Assembly (NCBI GenBank): GCA_965194515.1
Contig: OZ239146.1
Span: forward strand, 1,674,001 to 1,738,000
Direction of reading: 5' to 3'
DNA: 64,000 nucleotides
DNA from: Acidimicrobilacustris europaeus
GTDB taxonomy: Bacteria > Actinomycetota > Acidimicrobiia > Acidimicrobiales > Acidimicrobilacustridaceae
In this document: in pieces, positions 17,831 through 26,015 of the stretch
Layout: every line of letters starts with the position of its first letter
Numbering within the stretch: the first letter of the stretch is position 1
Notes under the pieces: model-generated
What the model was told of the DNA's origin: nothing
The model's input: the letters and a program-made list of their open reading frames with translations, nothing else
The model's database searches: none
Translations under genes and position numbers: made by a program

Positions 17831-20252
17831 GGGACGAGACGCGACGTTTCGACGTTCTCCGACCCACAAGCATCCCGGTTGCGACAATCAGACGCGACGA
17901 AAACAGAAGTATCACGAGCGCCAGGACCGAGACCGCCAGGCCGAGGTGCAACCCGGGCGGGGTGAACTTGAGTTTTACCTCGCTTGAGCCGGCACCGATC
18001 GGAACCGCCAATGTCAGGCCATTGGCCCTCACAACGGGGGCATGTTTACCATTGACGGTCGCCGACCAGCCATCGAGCCAACCAGTCGAGACAACGAGAA
18101 GCCCGGGACCATCCGACTCGACGACAAAGCGGCCGGACCCATGCTCCCCAATCGAGCCCTCGACGACCGCTGCGGCACTTCCCGGTGCAGAATCCCCGGA
18201 GAAAAGCGTGCTGTTCACACCCGAAGACTCTAGAAACACCGTGTCCCGGAAGTCCGATGCCTCGGTCAGCAAACGACCGGTGATCTCGGCGATTGTCGCC
18301 ACCTCCGTCCGGGAGGCTACGTACGCCTCGGGAAGACGCGGGTTGCGTTGCCAGATACGCGACTGCGAATCATCAAGGGATGACACGTCGGTCCAGCCCG
18401 CTCCCGAGGGTTGAAATCCCGGTCTCGCAATCAGCGTCGTGATGCGGAGAACGTCTGCTATCCACCCCGGAGACCAGAGCCTGTCTCCGGCTATAGGGCC
18501 GTACCAAAGGGCTCCTGTGATATCTCCGAAGACCTCCTGCATCAACGGGTCATACCCATTGATCATCTGCGTTCCATCGACCACCGATGTTCCCGTGCCG
18601 AGGAGAACCGGCACCAACCGGCCTTCGGCCACCCATCGATCGACGCCGCCCGGAGCGTCGTCCGGGTTGACCGCCCGGGGGCCCGCTCCACTTAGATCTA
18701 TTCCAACCCTCGCGCCCAGCCAGTCCGATTGCCTCCACGGTGCAGCAAAAGCGAAGACAACCATGTTGACCGAGCAAAGGCCGAGAACCAGTCCAATCCC
18801 TATCCTGCGCCACCTGCACATCACCATCACCGACCATGCGAAGGCGACAAGGATCGCAGCCGGAAAGCCGAGTGCCATCAGTTGAGCCCCCGGAACCACC
18901 ATTGCGCCGCCAAAATCGCTGATCGCCGGAAGAAAAAGGATCGCAGCCGCCACAGCGGCCGTGATCAACACAAGCTTCATAGCCCAGCGCGATGGTTCGG
19001 CGACAAGCGCCTTCATACCGGCACCTGCAAGCCATGCTGCGGCGAGATTGAACATCACGATGTTCCTCGACCAGGCCCGGAACAGGGACGCACCAGGCAC
19101 AAGCTCGAAGACCAGGCGACCGAACGGGGTGCTGTTTCCGATCGCCATCACCATCGCCCAGATGGCGACAATGGTGAGACTGATCACTCGTCTATCTCTA
19201 CGAAAGGCGATGATCCCGACCATGGCAAGCGCGAGAACCACTATGCCGACGTGGTTCGACACCTCGTGATAAAAATTTTGATCTCCGGCCTTCACGCCTC
19301 CGGTCCACGGAGCCCACAGACCGGGGAACCCGGTTCCACCCCCCCAGATATGAGGAAGAAACGAGTTCAATAGGTCTTTGGGCTGTGAGGCTTGGGCCAT
19401 TGCTGCCTCGAATGTCAATGATGGCCGCTCGCTTGCTTTGCTGAAGAGATAAAAGGGAAGAAGTTGGACAGCTCCGAGGCAGACCCCTAGACCGACTCCG
19501 GATCCGACCCTGATCAGAGGCCAAAGACCTGCCCCGCGTCGAGCCAATCGCACTAACGAATAGATGGCAAGGCCGGCGACGGTGATCCAGATCATTTGCG
19601 GACCACCACAAACGGTGATGAAGGCAAGCGGGACTACCACCACCGACCCGCGTTTCAACGACCATCGCTCGGAGACCAGATCGGAGCCGAAAAAGACCCA
19701 CGGGATCCAGGCCGAACAAGCGATGAAATTCATATGGACAAAGTGCAAGATCAAGAATCCGTTGAGGCCATACGCGATCGCCGCCACCGCCGCCGCCGGA
19801 CCGGACCGCCACGAACGCCAGGCCCAGAAGTAGGCCCCCGTCGCCGCCATGACCACATGGAACAGGATCCACCAGCGCAGGCCGACCACCGGGTCCACGA
19901 GTCCGAAGACAGCGTTGAACGGATAGAAGATCCCGGCCTGACCGATCCCGGCAACGTTCTGACCGGCGAAAACCCAGTTGCCCCAGAACGGCGAGTCTCC
20001 GGCGAGAATCGAATCCCATACCCAGGCCGTGATCGGAAGGTGATACGCGGGGACATCGCCCACCAACGCCGAATCGGCGCCGATTACGAGACCGAGAAAC
20101 GGCAGCGACACGACCGCAATCGCGATGGTCAGAAATTTCAATGCTTCGCTGGGAACCAGCCGGATCCGGTCGATTACTGCGGCAACCGGCGAACTTCCGA
20201 TGGGCGCACGTCTCCCGGCGGAAATCCGATGACCAGAGCCCGACCGGATCAT
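17826..20252 (-). CDS. YfhO-like GT-C membrane glycosyltransferase
   Basis: An 808-residue polytopic protein. It has about a dozen membrane helices in residues 35-520, an early acidic loop (SALVGDVPAYHLP) in the position of the GT-C catalytic acidic motif, and a C-terminal extracytoplasmic domain (about 560-770) followed by a last helix near the end (GLAVSVLALVILLFSS). The pattern and the 'LVVSTGWLDGWSATVNGK' segment match the YfhO family, which uses lipid-linked sugars to decorate envelope polymers. The start overlaps the stop of a small upstream membrane-protein reading frame (ATGA). It is GC-rich compared with the next island genes, suggesting a different origin. Confidence 0.82.
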   Translation of the reverse strand: MIRSGSGHRISAGRRAPIGSSPVAAVIDRIRLVPSEALKFLTIAIAVVSLPFLGLVIGADSALVGDVPAYHLPITAWVWDSILAGDSPFWGNWVFAGQNVAGIGQAGIFYPFNAVFGLVDPVVGLRWWILFHVVMAATGAYFWAWRSWRSGPAAAVAAIAYGLNGFLILHFVHMNFIACSAWIPWVFFGSDLVSERWSLKRGSVVVVPLAFITVCGGPQMIWITVAGLAIYSLVRLARRGAGLWPLIRVGSGVGLGVCLGAVQLLPFYLFSKASERPSLTFEAAMAQASQPKDLLNSFLPHIWGGGTGFPGLWAPWTGGVKAGDQNFYHEVSNHVGIVVLALAMVGIIAFRRDRRVISLTIVAIWAMVMAIGNSTPFGRLVFELVPGASLFRAWSRNIVMFNLAAAWLAGAGMKALVAEPSRWAMKLVLITAAVAAAILFLPAISDFGGAMVVPGAQLMALGFPAAILVAFAWSVMVMCRWRRIGIGLVLGLCSVNMVVFAFAAPWRQSDWLGARVGIDLSGAGPRAVNPDDAPGGVDRWVAEGRLVPVLLGTGTSVVDGTQMINGYDPLMQEVFGDITGALWYGPIAGDRLWSPGWIADVLRITTLIARPGFQPSGAGWTDVSSLDDSQSRIWQRNPRLPEAYVASRTEVATIAEITGRLLTEASDFRDTVFLESSGVNSTLFSGDSAPGSAAAVVEGSIGEHGSGRFVVESDGPGLLVVSTGWLDGWSATVNGKHAPVVRANGLTLAVPIGAGSSEVKLKFTPPGLHLGLAVSVLALVILLFSSRLIVATGMLVGRRTSKRRVSSP

Positions 20253-20455
20253 CGCTGATCCATCGCCAACTCATCGGGACGAATTCCCAGGGCCACCGAA
20301 TTCTTCCCGAAAAGGGACGATCCGATTATCAATTCTAAAAACCCGCCAATGACAATCAAGACACAGCCGTGAAGGCCGGACGATCCCTTGTCCAACCGGG
20401 ACACCCTCACAAGCCGGTACAACACGAAATAGGAAAGCACTCCCAGGAGATCCAT
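20249..20455 (-). CDS. Short membrane protein or C-terminal fragment coupled to the YfhO gene
   Basis: The 68-residue frame starts MDLLGVLSYFVLYRLVRVSR and contains a second hydrophobic stretch, HGCVLIVIGGFLELIIGSS, so two membrane helices are likely. Its stop overlaps the YfhO start as ATGA, typical of a real upstream gene in the same operon. Beyond its 5' side lies an IS3 transposase remnant in the opposite direction, so this may be the tail of a larger gene cut by the insertion. No family is recognised. Confidence 0.45.
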   Translation of the reverse strand: MDLLGVLSYFVLYRLVRVSRLDKGSSGLHGCVLIVIGGFLELIIGSSLFGKNSVALGIRPDELAMDQR

Positions 20456-20543
20456 ACAGCAGAACGATACGGGTTGGAACCCTTGAGGTGAGCCCCGAGT
20501 AATGGTCCGGGTGTTGTGGGAGTCCGTTGCCCCATGACGGTGA

Positions 20544-20714
20544 CAAGAGGACAGCAACCATGACCAAGCGGCGACGGTCGGGACCCAATGGATCGATTGG
20601 TACAAGAGCACCCGCCCGGATGGCGAGATCGGCCACATCCCACACCTCCAGCACAAAGCCAACTGGCGGACAGCTCAGACACCGGTCACCATAGACATCA
20701 CCCAACAACAATGA
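20544..20714 (+). pseudogene. IS3-family transposase, C-terminal remnant
   Basis: In frame from 20544 to the TGA at 20712, the translation includes ATVGTQWIDWYKSTRPDGEI and GHIPHLQHKANW. This matches the end of IS3-type transposases (the 'WVDWFNxRRLHxxIGxxPPxEFE' block after the last catalytic Glu). Only about 56 codons remain; the DDE core is missing, and no intact insertion-sequence ends are evident. It marks past rearrangement between the YfhO gene and the acyltransferase gene. Confidence 0.7.
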
Positions 20715-20795
20715 CTGCATTTAACCCGGGGCGACTCATTATCTTCATTCGGAGTGGCACAATTACCCGGCATGAACTCGGCCGATGGGAGACAG

Positions 20796-22718
20796 ATGCC
20801 CGACGACGAATCTGCGACACGCCAAGACGAGCAGTGGTTGCCTCTCGGACACCTCCGTCCCCTTGACGGAATCAGAGGCCTCGCAGTCATGGCCGTTATT
20901 CTCTATCACCTTTTTCCAGATACCGTTCCCGGTGGATTCCTCGGAGTCACGGTTTTCTTCGTGCTTTCGGGATACCTCATCACGACCATACTGATCACCG
21001 AATCCCACGTGCGAGGTCGCATCGACCTCGCACACTTCTGGAAGAGAAGGCTTCGTCGGCTTCTCCCCGCAGGATTGCTAGGTATCGCCCTTGCGATTCT
21101 CGTAGGACAGTGGGTGGGCGATGCCGAGCAGTTACGAACCCTTCCCGGAGACGTGTTCGGCGCTACGACGTACACTGTTAATTGGCATTTCATCTCACAA
21201 GGCCTCCAATACGGGTCGGCGTATCAACAACCGAGCGTTGTCCAGCATTACTGGTCATTGGCAATTGAGGAGCAGTTCTATGCCGCGATTGCGGTCCTCG
21301 CCGTCGCGATGACTGCAATCATTGCGCGAGTTGGTCGACTTCGTTTCGCCTGGGGAACCGCAATCGGACTACTCGCCATAGGTTCCCTTGCGATGACCTT
21401 CGCGATGGGACCTGCACGCAAGTTCGACATCTATCTCAACACAACCACGCGCGCAGTTGAGATTCTCATTGGCTCATTCCTGGCAGTTCTGCTCGTTGGA
21501 CGATCCCATCGCCTGAAAAACAATCGCTCATTTAGACACCTCCATCTCCTCGGATGGTTGGCCACCTTGTTGCTCATCCTTTTGTTCGCTTCAACCGATC
21601 TCCAAGCGACGTGGTTATATAGAGGAGGATTTGTAGGGGTAGCTTTTCTGACTGCGATTGTCATCGTCGCGGTGCATATCCCATCTTCGGTAGCACGGTC
21701 GTTTGGGAGTCCACCGCTAGTAGCCATCGGACTCATCTCGTATGGCGTCTACGTGTATCACTGGCCCCTATTCATACTCATAAGCGAAGAGACGACATCC
21801 CTTCGAGGTTTGTGGCTTGCTCTAGCCCGCATTGTGGCCACCGTTGCGATTTCCCTCGCCAGTTATCGGCTAGTCGAGATACCCATCCGCAACGGACTAT
21901 TCCGCGGCCATCGAGCACTAGCGATCATGGTCACAGTGCCGGCGATCGTCATGCTCCCATTGGCAGCATCAATTGTCGGCAGCGGAGCAGAGCGCCGGAG
22001 CATCACCACCGCCCCAAGCGTTGAGAACGACTGGCGATTCACTCTCCCGAACGACCAGTACGATCTTCCAAAGCACGTCGTACTCATCGGCGATTCGATC
22101 CTCCACGACTCTGTCCCTGCTTTCCGTAATCTGGCGGATTCGCTTGGGATCAGCGTTACGCCGTTAGGCGGCCCCGGCCAGACCCTGTTCGATAACCGGG
22201 ATGATTGGATGGAAGAGATGGTATTGGCCGTGGAATCGGTTGACCCTGACGTCGTAGTACTCGATTCCTCAACTGGTTCAAGGAGCGTGTACAAGACCCG
22301 AGATGGAAGATTGATCCAGCCCGACGACCCCGATTACTGGGTCGAATGGGAACTTGAGTCACGCGAATTGACAAGAATTGCGGGCTCCAGAGGCGCCAGG
22401 GTCTACTGGGTGATCCCACCTCCCGTCGATGGCGTCTCGAGTAAGTGGTACGGGGACCTAGTGACGCGCATGCAACGCGTTGCCGAGACCACGAAACGAC
22501 TCTTAAGTGAAGATCCACAGTTAGGGCTAATTGACTGGAGGGTCGTCGGTAATCCTGACGGGGGATACACAGCTTCTTTTCCTGCTGACAGCGACTCAGC
22601 GGTTGAGATACGTGCCAAAGACGGAACACACTTCACGCCCGCCGGTAGCAACCTGTTGGCAGAGACAACAATGGCACAACTACTCCACACTTGGAAAACG
22701 TTGTCCGGTCGACCCTGA
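20796..22718 (+). CDS. Acyltransferase family 3 with SGNH domain (OafA-like)
   Basis: A protein of about 640 residues that probably O-acylates a surface glycan. The N-terminal acyltransferase-3 domain starts LRPLDGIRGLAVMAVILYHLF, with the conserved Arg and His, and has about ten membrane helices up to residue 400. A periplasmic SGNH hydrolase-like domain follows: the nucleophile Ser is in VVLIGDSILHDS and the Asp-His pair in DGTHFTPAGSNLLAE, so the triad is complete. The start is ambiguous (GTG 20754, ATG 20772, ATG 20796); I chose 20796 because GGGAG precedes it. It lies in the AT-richer part of the island. Confidence 0.9.
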   Translation: MPDDESATRQDEQWLPLGHLRPLDGIRGLAVMAVILYHLFPDTVPGGFLGVTVFFVLSGYLITTILITESHVRGRIDLAHFWKRRLRRLLPAGLLGIALAILVGQWVGDAEQLRTLPGDVFGATTYTVNWHFISQGLQYGSAYQQPSVVQHYWSLAIEEQFYAAIAVLAVAMTAIIARVGRLRFAWGTAIGLLAIGSLAMTFAMGPARKFDIYLNTTTRAVEILIGSFLAVLLVGRSHRLKNNRSFRHLHLLGWLATLLLILLFASTDLQATWLYRGGFVGVAFLTAIVIVAVHIPSSVARSFGSPPLVAIGLISYGVYVYHWPLFILISEETTSLRGLWLALARIVATVAISLASYRLVEIPIRNGLFRGHRALAIMVTVPAIVMLPLAASIVGSGAERRSITTAPSVENDWRFTLPNDQYDLPKHVVLIGDSILHDSVPAFRNLADSLGISVTPLGGPGQTLFDNRDDWMEEMVLAVESVDPDVVVLDSSTGSRSVYKTRDGRLIQPDDPDYWVEWELESRELTRIAGSRGARVYWVIPPPVDGVSSKWYGDLVTRMQRVAETTKRLLSEDPQLGLIDWRVVGNPDGGYTASFPADSDSAVEIRAKDGTHFTPAGSNLLAETTMAQLLHTWKTLSGRP

Positions 22719-22854
22719 CTGAGACGCCGATCTTCATTTCAGATCAACGCAGGCCAACGGATGAATGCCAAATGATTAGATGTCGTTCGATGACTTCATC
22801 AGTGAATCACCAGCCCCCTCAATTCGACTTTCGATGAACACCGAAACGGGCTCA

Positions 22855-22879
22855 GTGACTCCGCATCCTGCGGAGTCAC
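22855..22879. terminator. Hairpin between convergent genes
   Basis: A perfect 11-base-pair stem, gtgactccgca and tgcggagtcac, with loop tcc. It lies in the 200-base gap between the acyltransferase gene (plus) and the GT2-methyltransferase gene (minus), so it can serve both. No clean T-run follows on either side, hence moderate confidence. The rest of the gap shows no gene. Confidence 0.5.
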
Positions 22880-22918
22880 AAGAAATCCAAGCAAAAAATC
22901 TCCGGGAAAGCGGGAAAG

Positions 22919-24502
22919 TCAGGCCGGTTCAAGTGGCGGATCAATCTCAGGTCGATAAGGAGCCTTAGCCACAAGCAAGATTGATAAGCCGAAAGGAATG
23001 TCTACGTGCTTCATTGCCCAAATTTCGACACTACTGACGAAACTTAGGACTCGATTAACAACCGGATTAACGAAACTTAACTCCTCTTGCCTGTCCCCCA
23101 GTAACCGCGAGAGCGGTGTCTTCCGAACAAGAAGTGCAGGCGGGATAAGCCAGCAGTGAAAGTACGTGCACCGTTCCACTTCAAGACCGGCCCGCCTAGC
23201 CGAATCCAGAAGTCGAGAACGCGTGTAACGCCGATAATGACCAAGTCGAATGTCGTGATCACTCCATGCCCACGTGTAGGCCGGAACGGCGATCACAATC
23301 ACTCCTGCTGGATCAGCAACTCTCGCTATTTCGCGTAAGACTTGGACATCGTCTGGGGTGTGTTCGACGACATCAAATGCTGAAATCACATCGACAGACC
23401 TCGATCGGAATGGAAGGGAAAGCGCATCCGCTTTCACTAACGGCAGACCAACTCGGGATGCCATTCCCAAAGAATCGTCGTCAATGTCGAGGCCTATAGC
23501 GGTCCCTCCATCGGCGGACATCGACTTAAGAGTTCCACCTGCGCCACAGCCGATGTCTAGCCCGGTCTGATGAGGCTCAACGGTCGAGTTCGACAGTGAT
23601 GAAAGAATTTTTCTTTTCGCACCAAACCACCAATGGTCATCCTCATAACGGCCCATTGCCGAAATGCAGTTTTGGGACATTGGAGAAATTGCGTCAGAAC
23701 TCGTCTCCGATTCGCGCAAAATCGTTTTAACCGTGCTTCGGATTCGAAGCCGAAGCCGCAACGTGCTTGAGATCATTTCCACTCCGTGGCGAACAACCTT
23801 GACTCTGCTGTCGTTCACGTGCGACCAACTCACGGGGACACTTCTGATGTCCATGTTCAACCGTTCAGCGATAGCAAGGATCTCGATGTCGAAGCCAAAA
23901 CCATCAACTTCCGAAGCCGGGAAAATGGTCGACGCCGCTGAACTTGTAAAACCTTTTAGGCCGCACTGAGTATCTCGCTCTGAAGTGAGCAACATCCAGC
24001 GCAGGAAGACGTTGTAAAACCTTCCGCTGACCACACGTAACAGGGGCTGTGATCTAGGCAACCGGCTATCTGGATGATGACGACTTCCATAGATGAGGTC
24101 AGCACCATTCTCTAGAACGTGAAAAGCATTTTCGATGTCGGTTAGTCCGACTGAAAGATCAGCGTCAACGAAAACGATGAAATCGCCAGAAGCGATCTCA
24201 GCTCCCTTTCGAACGGCAAAACCTTTTCCCCGGTTGCGATCAAGTCGAATAACCTTCGACGACTGCAGTTCGCTCTCTGATGCAAGCCGACCGGCCAATT
24301 CCGCTGAATTGTCCGAACTCCCATCATCAACGAAGACGATTTCACACTCGGCAGTAAGAAACCGCGACTTTGACAACTCATCAATGGTCGCAGCTATTCG
24401 AGTTGACTCATTGAACATTGGTACGACAAGAGAGAACCTGGGAACAACCTTTTCGAGCTGTGAGTTCACACAGTCGTGGTCAGGATTCTCGCTTGTGGAC
24501 AT
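22919..24502 (-). CDS. Fused family-2 glycosyltransferase and SAM-dependent methyltransferase
   Basis: A 527-residue two-domain protein. Residues about 25-260 are a GT2 domain of the dolichol-phosphate-mannose-synthase/undecaprenyl type: FSLVVPMFNES, VFVDDGSSDNS near 55, the DAD metal motif in FVDADLSVG near 117, and GFGFDIEILA. Residues about 290-527 are a class I methyltransferase with LDIGCGAGG near 314, GLDIDDDSL and DVVEHTPDDVQVL. No membrane anchor is visible. It may make a polyprenyl-phosphate sugar and methylate the sugar or a partner product. A further 72 in-frame codons upstream to 24718 look non-coding, so ATG 24502 is chosen. It is divergent from the GT4 gene. Confidence 0.88.
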   Translation of the reverse strand: MSTSENPDHDCVNSQLEKVVPRFSLVVPMFNESTRIAATIDELSKSRFLTAECEIVFVDDGSSDNSAELAGRLASESELQSSKVIRLDRNRGKGFAVRKGAEIASGDFIVFVDADLSVGLTDIENAFHVLENGADLIYGSRHHPDSRLPRSQPLLRVVSGRFYNVFLRWMLLTSERDTQCGLKGFTSSAASTIFPASEVDGFGFDIEILAIAERLNMDIRSVPVSWSHVNDSRVKVVRHGVEMISSTLRLRLRIRSTVKTILRESETSSDAISPMSQNCISAMGRYEDDHWWFGAKRKILSSLSNSTVEPHQTGLDIGCGAGGTLKSMSADGGTAIGLDIDDDSLGMASRVGLPLVKADALSLPFRSRSVDVISAFDVVEHTPDDVQVLREIARVADPAGVIVIAVPAYTWAWSDHDIRLGHYRRYTRSRLLDSARRAGLEVERCTYFHCWLIPPALLVRKTPLSRLLGDRQEELSFVNPVVNRVLSFVSSVEIWAMKHVDIPFGLSILLVAKAPYRPEIDPPLEPA

Positions 24503-24833
24503 CTTCAAGATGATAGGTGAGACCCGACAACGACAAGCACTAACTCCCCAGACAAATCTTCTCTTGCTGGATTGCGACCCACATCCCAGACAGGGGGTGC
24601 ATCGACGTACATCCATCCGGACACACCAGCAAGACGGGCGACTGCAACTCGAAATCGGAGAACGCGACATCGGCTGTCGCCGATTTTTCGATCGATAGTT
24701 CGACCGGCTAACCAGCAAATGCTCGACTGATTGAGAAGCAAATTCCGTGACGAGTTCAACGGACCTTTACGTCTACTCAAACGACTACCACTGCCACCTC
24801 CCACAGTAATTGCAAGTGTTAGTCTCGACTCCT
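24503..24833. other. Non-coding divergent gap of 331 bases
   Basis: It lies between the GT2-methyltransferase gene (minus) and the GT4 gene (plus) and presumably holds both promoters. I see no convincing gene. The one structure noted is a short hairpin at 24669-24688. Confidence 0.5.
24669..24688 (+). terminator. Possible orphan intrinsic terminator
   Basis: The stem atcggc/gccgat has loop tgtc and is followed by ttttt on the plus strand. No plus-strand gene ends just before it, so it is either chance or left over from a lost gene. Confidence 0.25.
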
Positions 24834-26015
24834 ATGGATGCAGCCGAAATTGCTGCTTTACCGCCTACAGAACGTATCCGTCACCTCTCAGAGGAATCGG
24901 ATATCAAATCAGTTGCGGTAGTCGCATTTAGGGACATAGAAGACCCAGAGTCAGGGGGGTCGGAAGTCCACGTTGATCATCTGATTAACAATCTTTCACG
25001 GGCTGGTCTTGATGTTGTTCTCCATACCGGCCGCGTCGATGGTCAGCCGTCGACAGTCCAACGAGGCAACGCAAAAGTTCTACGCGGTGGGGGTCGGCTT
25101 GGCGTTTTCCCGGCAACAGCAATTGCACTTCTGTCGCGCAGACTGGGGCGCCCTGATGGGATCATCGAGATCTTTCATGGTCTGCCATTCTTCACACCAC
25201 TTATCCGACCTCGAACGCCTCAAGTTGGATTTATCCATCACGTACATCTCGGAACTTGGCAACTGTTGTTACCCGGAGTCGGCGGCCACATTGGTGAATT
25301 GGTCGAATCGAAAATCATGCCCAAGGTCTATGGACAGCGGAGGGTCCTCACCGGCGCTCACTCAGCGAAGCAGGAAATTGCAGAGCGTTATGGCTTCAAT
25401 CCCTCACGAATTGATGTCATTCCACATGGCATCGATCCTGCGTTCTCCCCCTCAGGGCCGCGAGCTGCAGAACCAACGGTTCTTGCCGTTGCCAGGCTCA
25501 TGCCGCAAAAGGGAATCGCTCGCGTAGTCGATCGTTTCGACAGGTTGAGAGGCCGGGTTCCGGGAGTAAAACTTCGTGTGGTCGGGGAAGGTCCACAGCG
25601 CCAAGAGATTGAGCAGATGCTTGCGGAACGAGGGCTTCAGTCTTCCGTCACTCTGCTCGGAAGAATTCCAGAAGATCAATTAATTGACGAGTACCGGCGG
25701 GCATGGGTCGTAGTCAGCGCTTCGGAAGCCGAGGGTTTTGGATTGACCCTCCTCGAGTCAGCAAGTTGCGGCACACCAGTGGTGGCGACCGACATTCCCG
25801 GCCATCGAGACGCCGTCCTGGACCGGGTGAATGGGTATTTACGACCAGTCGGCCAAGAATTCGACGACGCGATAGTTCAGATACTCATGAGCAGCGACGA
25901 ACTAGAGCGCCTTTCGGCGGAAGGTCTTGAGTTTGCCCGACGCTTCACGTGGCAAGAGTCTGCTGCAGGAATATTCGGCAGCCTCGCTAGCGAGGCCAGA
26001 GGTTCTCGGCCATGA
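24834..26015 (+). CDS. Family-4 glycosyltransferase
   Basis: A 393-residue retaining GT-B glycosyltransferase. The N-terminal acceptor domain contains DIEDPESGGSEVHVDHL, the glycine-rich donor loop seen in GT4 enzymes, and the C-terminal donor domain contains the E-x7-E motif SEAEGFGLTLLESASCGTPVV. PTVLAVARLMPQKGI marks the hinge. It would transfer a nucleotide-activated sugar during surface-polysaccharide assembly. ATG 24834 is preferred over TTG 24810. Its stop overlaps the start of the AftD-like gene, so the two are translationally coupled. Confidence 0.92.
   Translation: MDAAEIAALPPTERIRHLSEESDIKSVAVVAFRDIEDPESGGSEVHVDHLINNLSRAGLDVVLHTGRVDGQPSTVQRGNAKVLRGGGRLGVFPATAIALLSRRLGRPDGIIEIFHGLPFFTPLIRPRTPQVGFIHHVHLGTWQLLLPGVGGHIGELVESKIMPKVYGQRRVLTGAHSAKQEIAERYGFNPSRIDVIPHGIDPAFSPSGPRAAEPTVLAVARLMPQKGIARVVDRFDRLRGRVPGVKLRVVGEGPQRQEIEQMLAERGLQSSVTLLGRIPEDQLIDEYRRAWVVVSASEAEGFGLTLLESASCGTPVVATDIPGHRDAVLDRVNGYLRPVGQEFDDAIVQILMSSDELERLSAEGLEFARRFTWQESAAGIFGSLASEARGSRP

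Noticed and set aside
19198..20274. A 358-residue minus-strand frame overlapping the YfhO-like gene
   Set aside because: Arg/Gly/Ser-rich translation in a shifted frame of the same strand; the other frame gives a clean membrane protein.
24505..24804. A 99-residue minus-strand frame in the GT2/GT4 divergent gap
   Set aside because: No recognisable motif, no good start signal, and it would fill the only promoter region for both genes.
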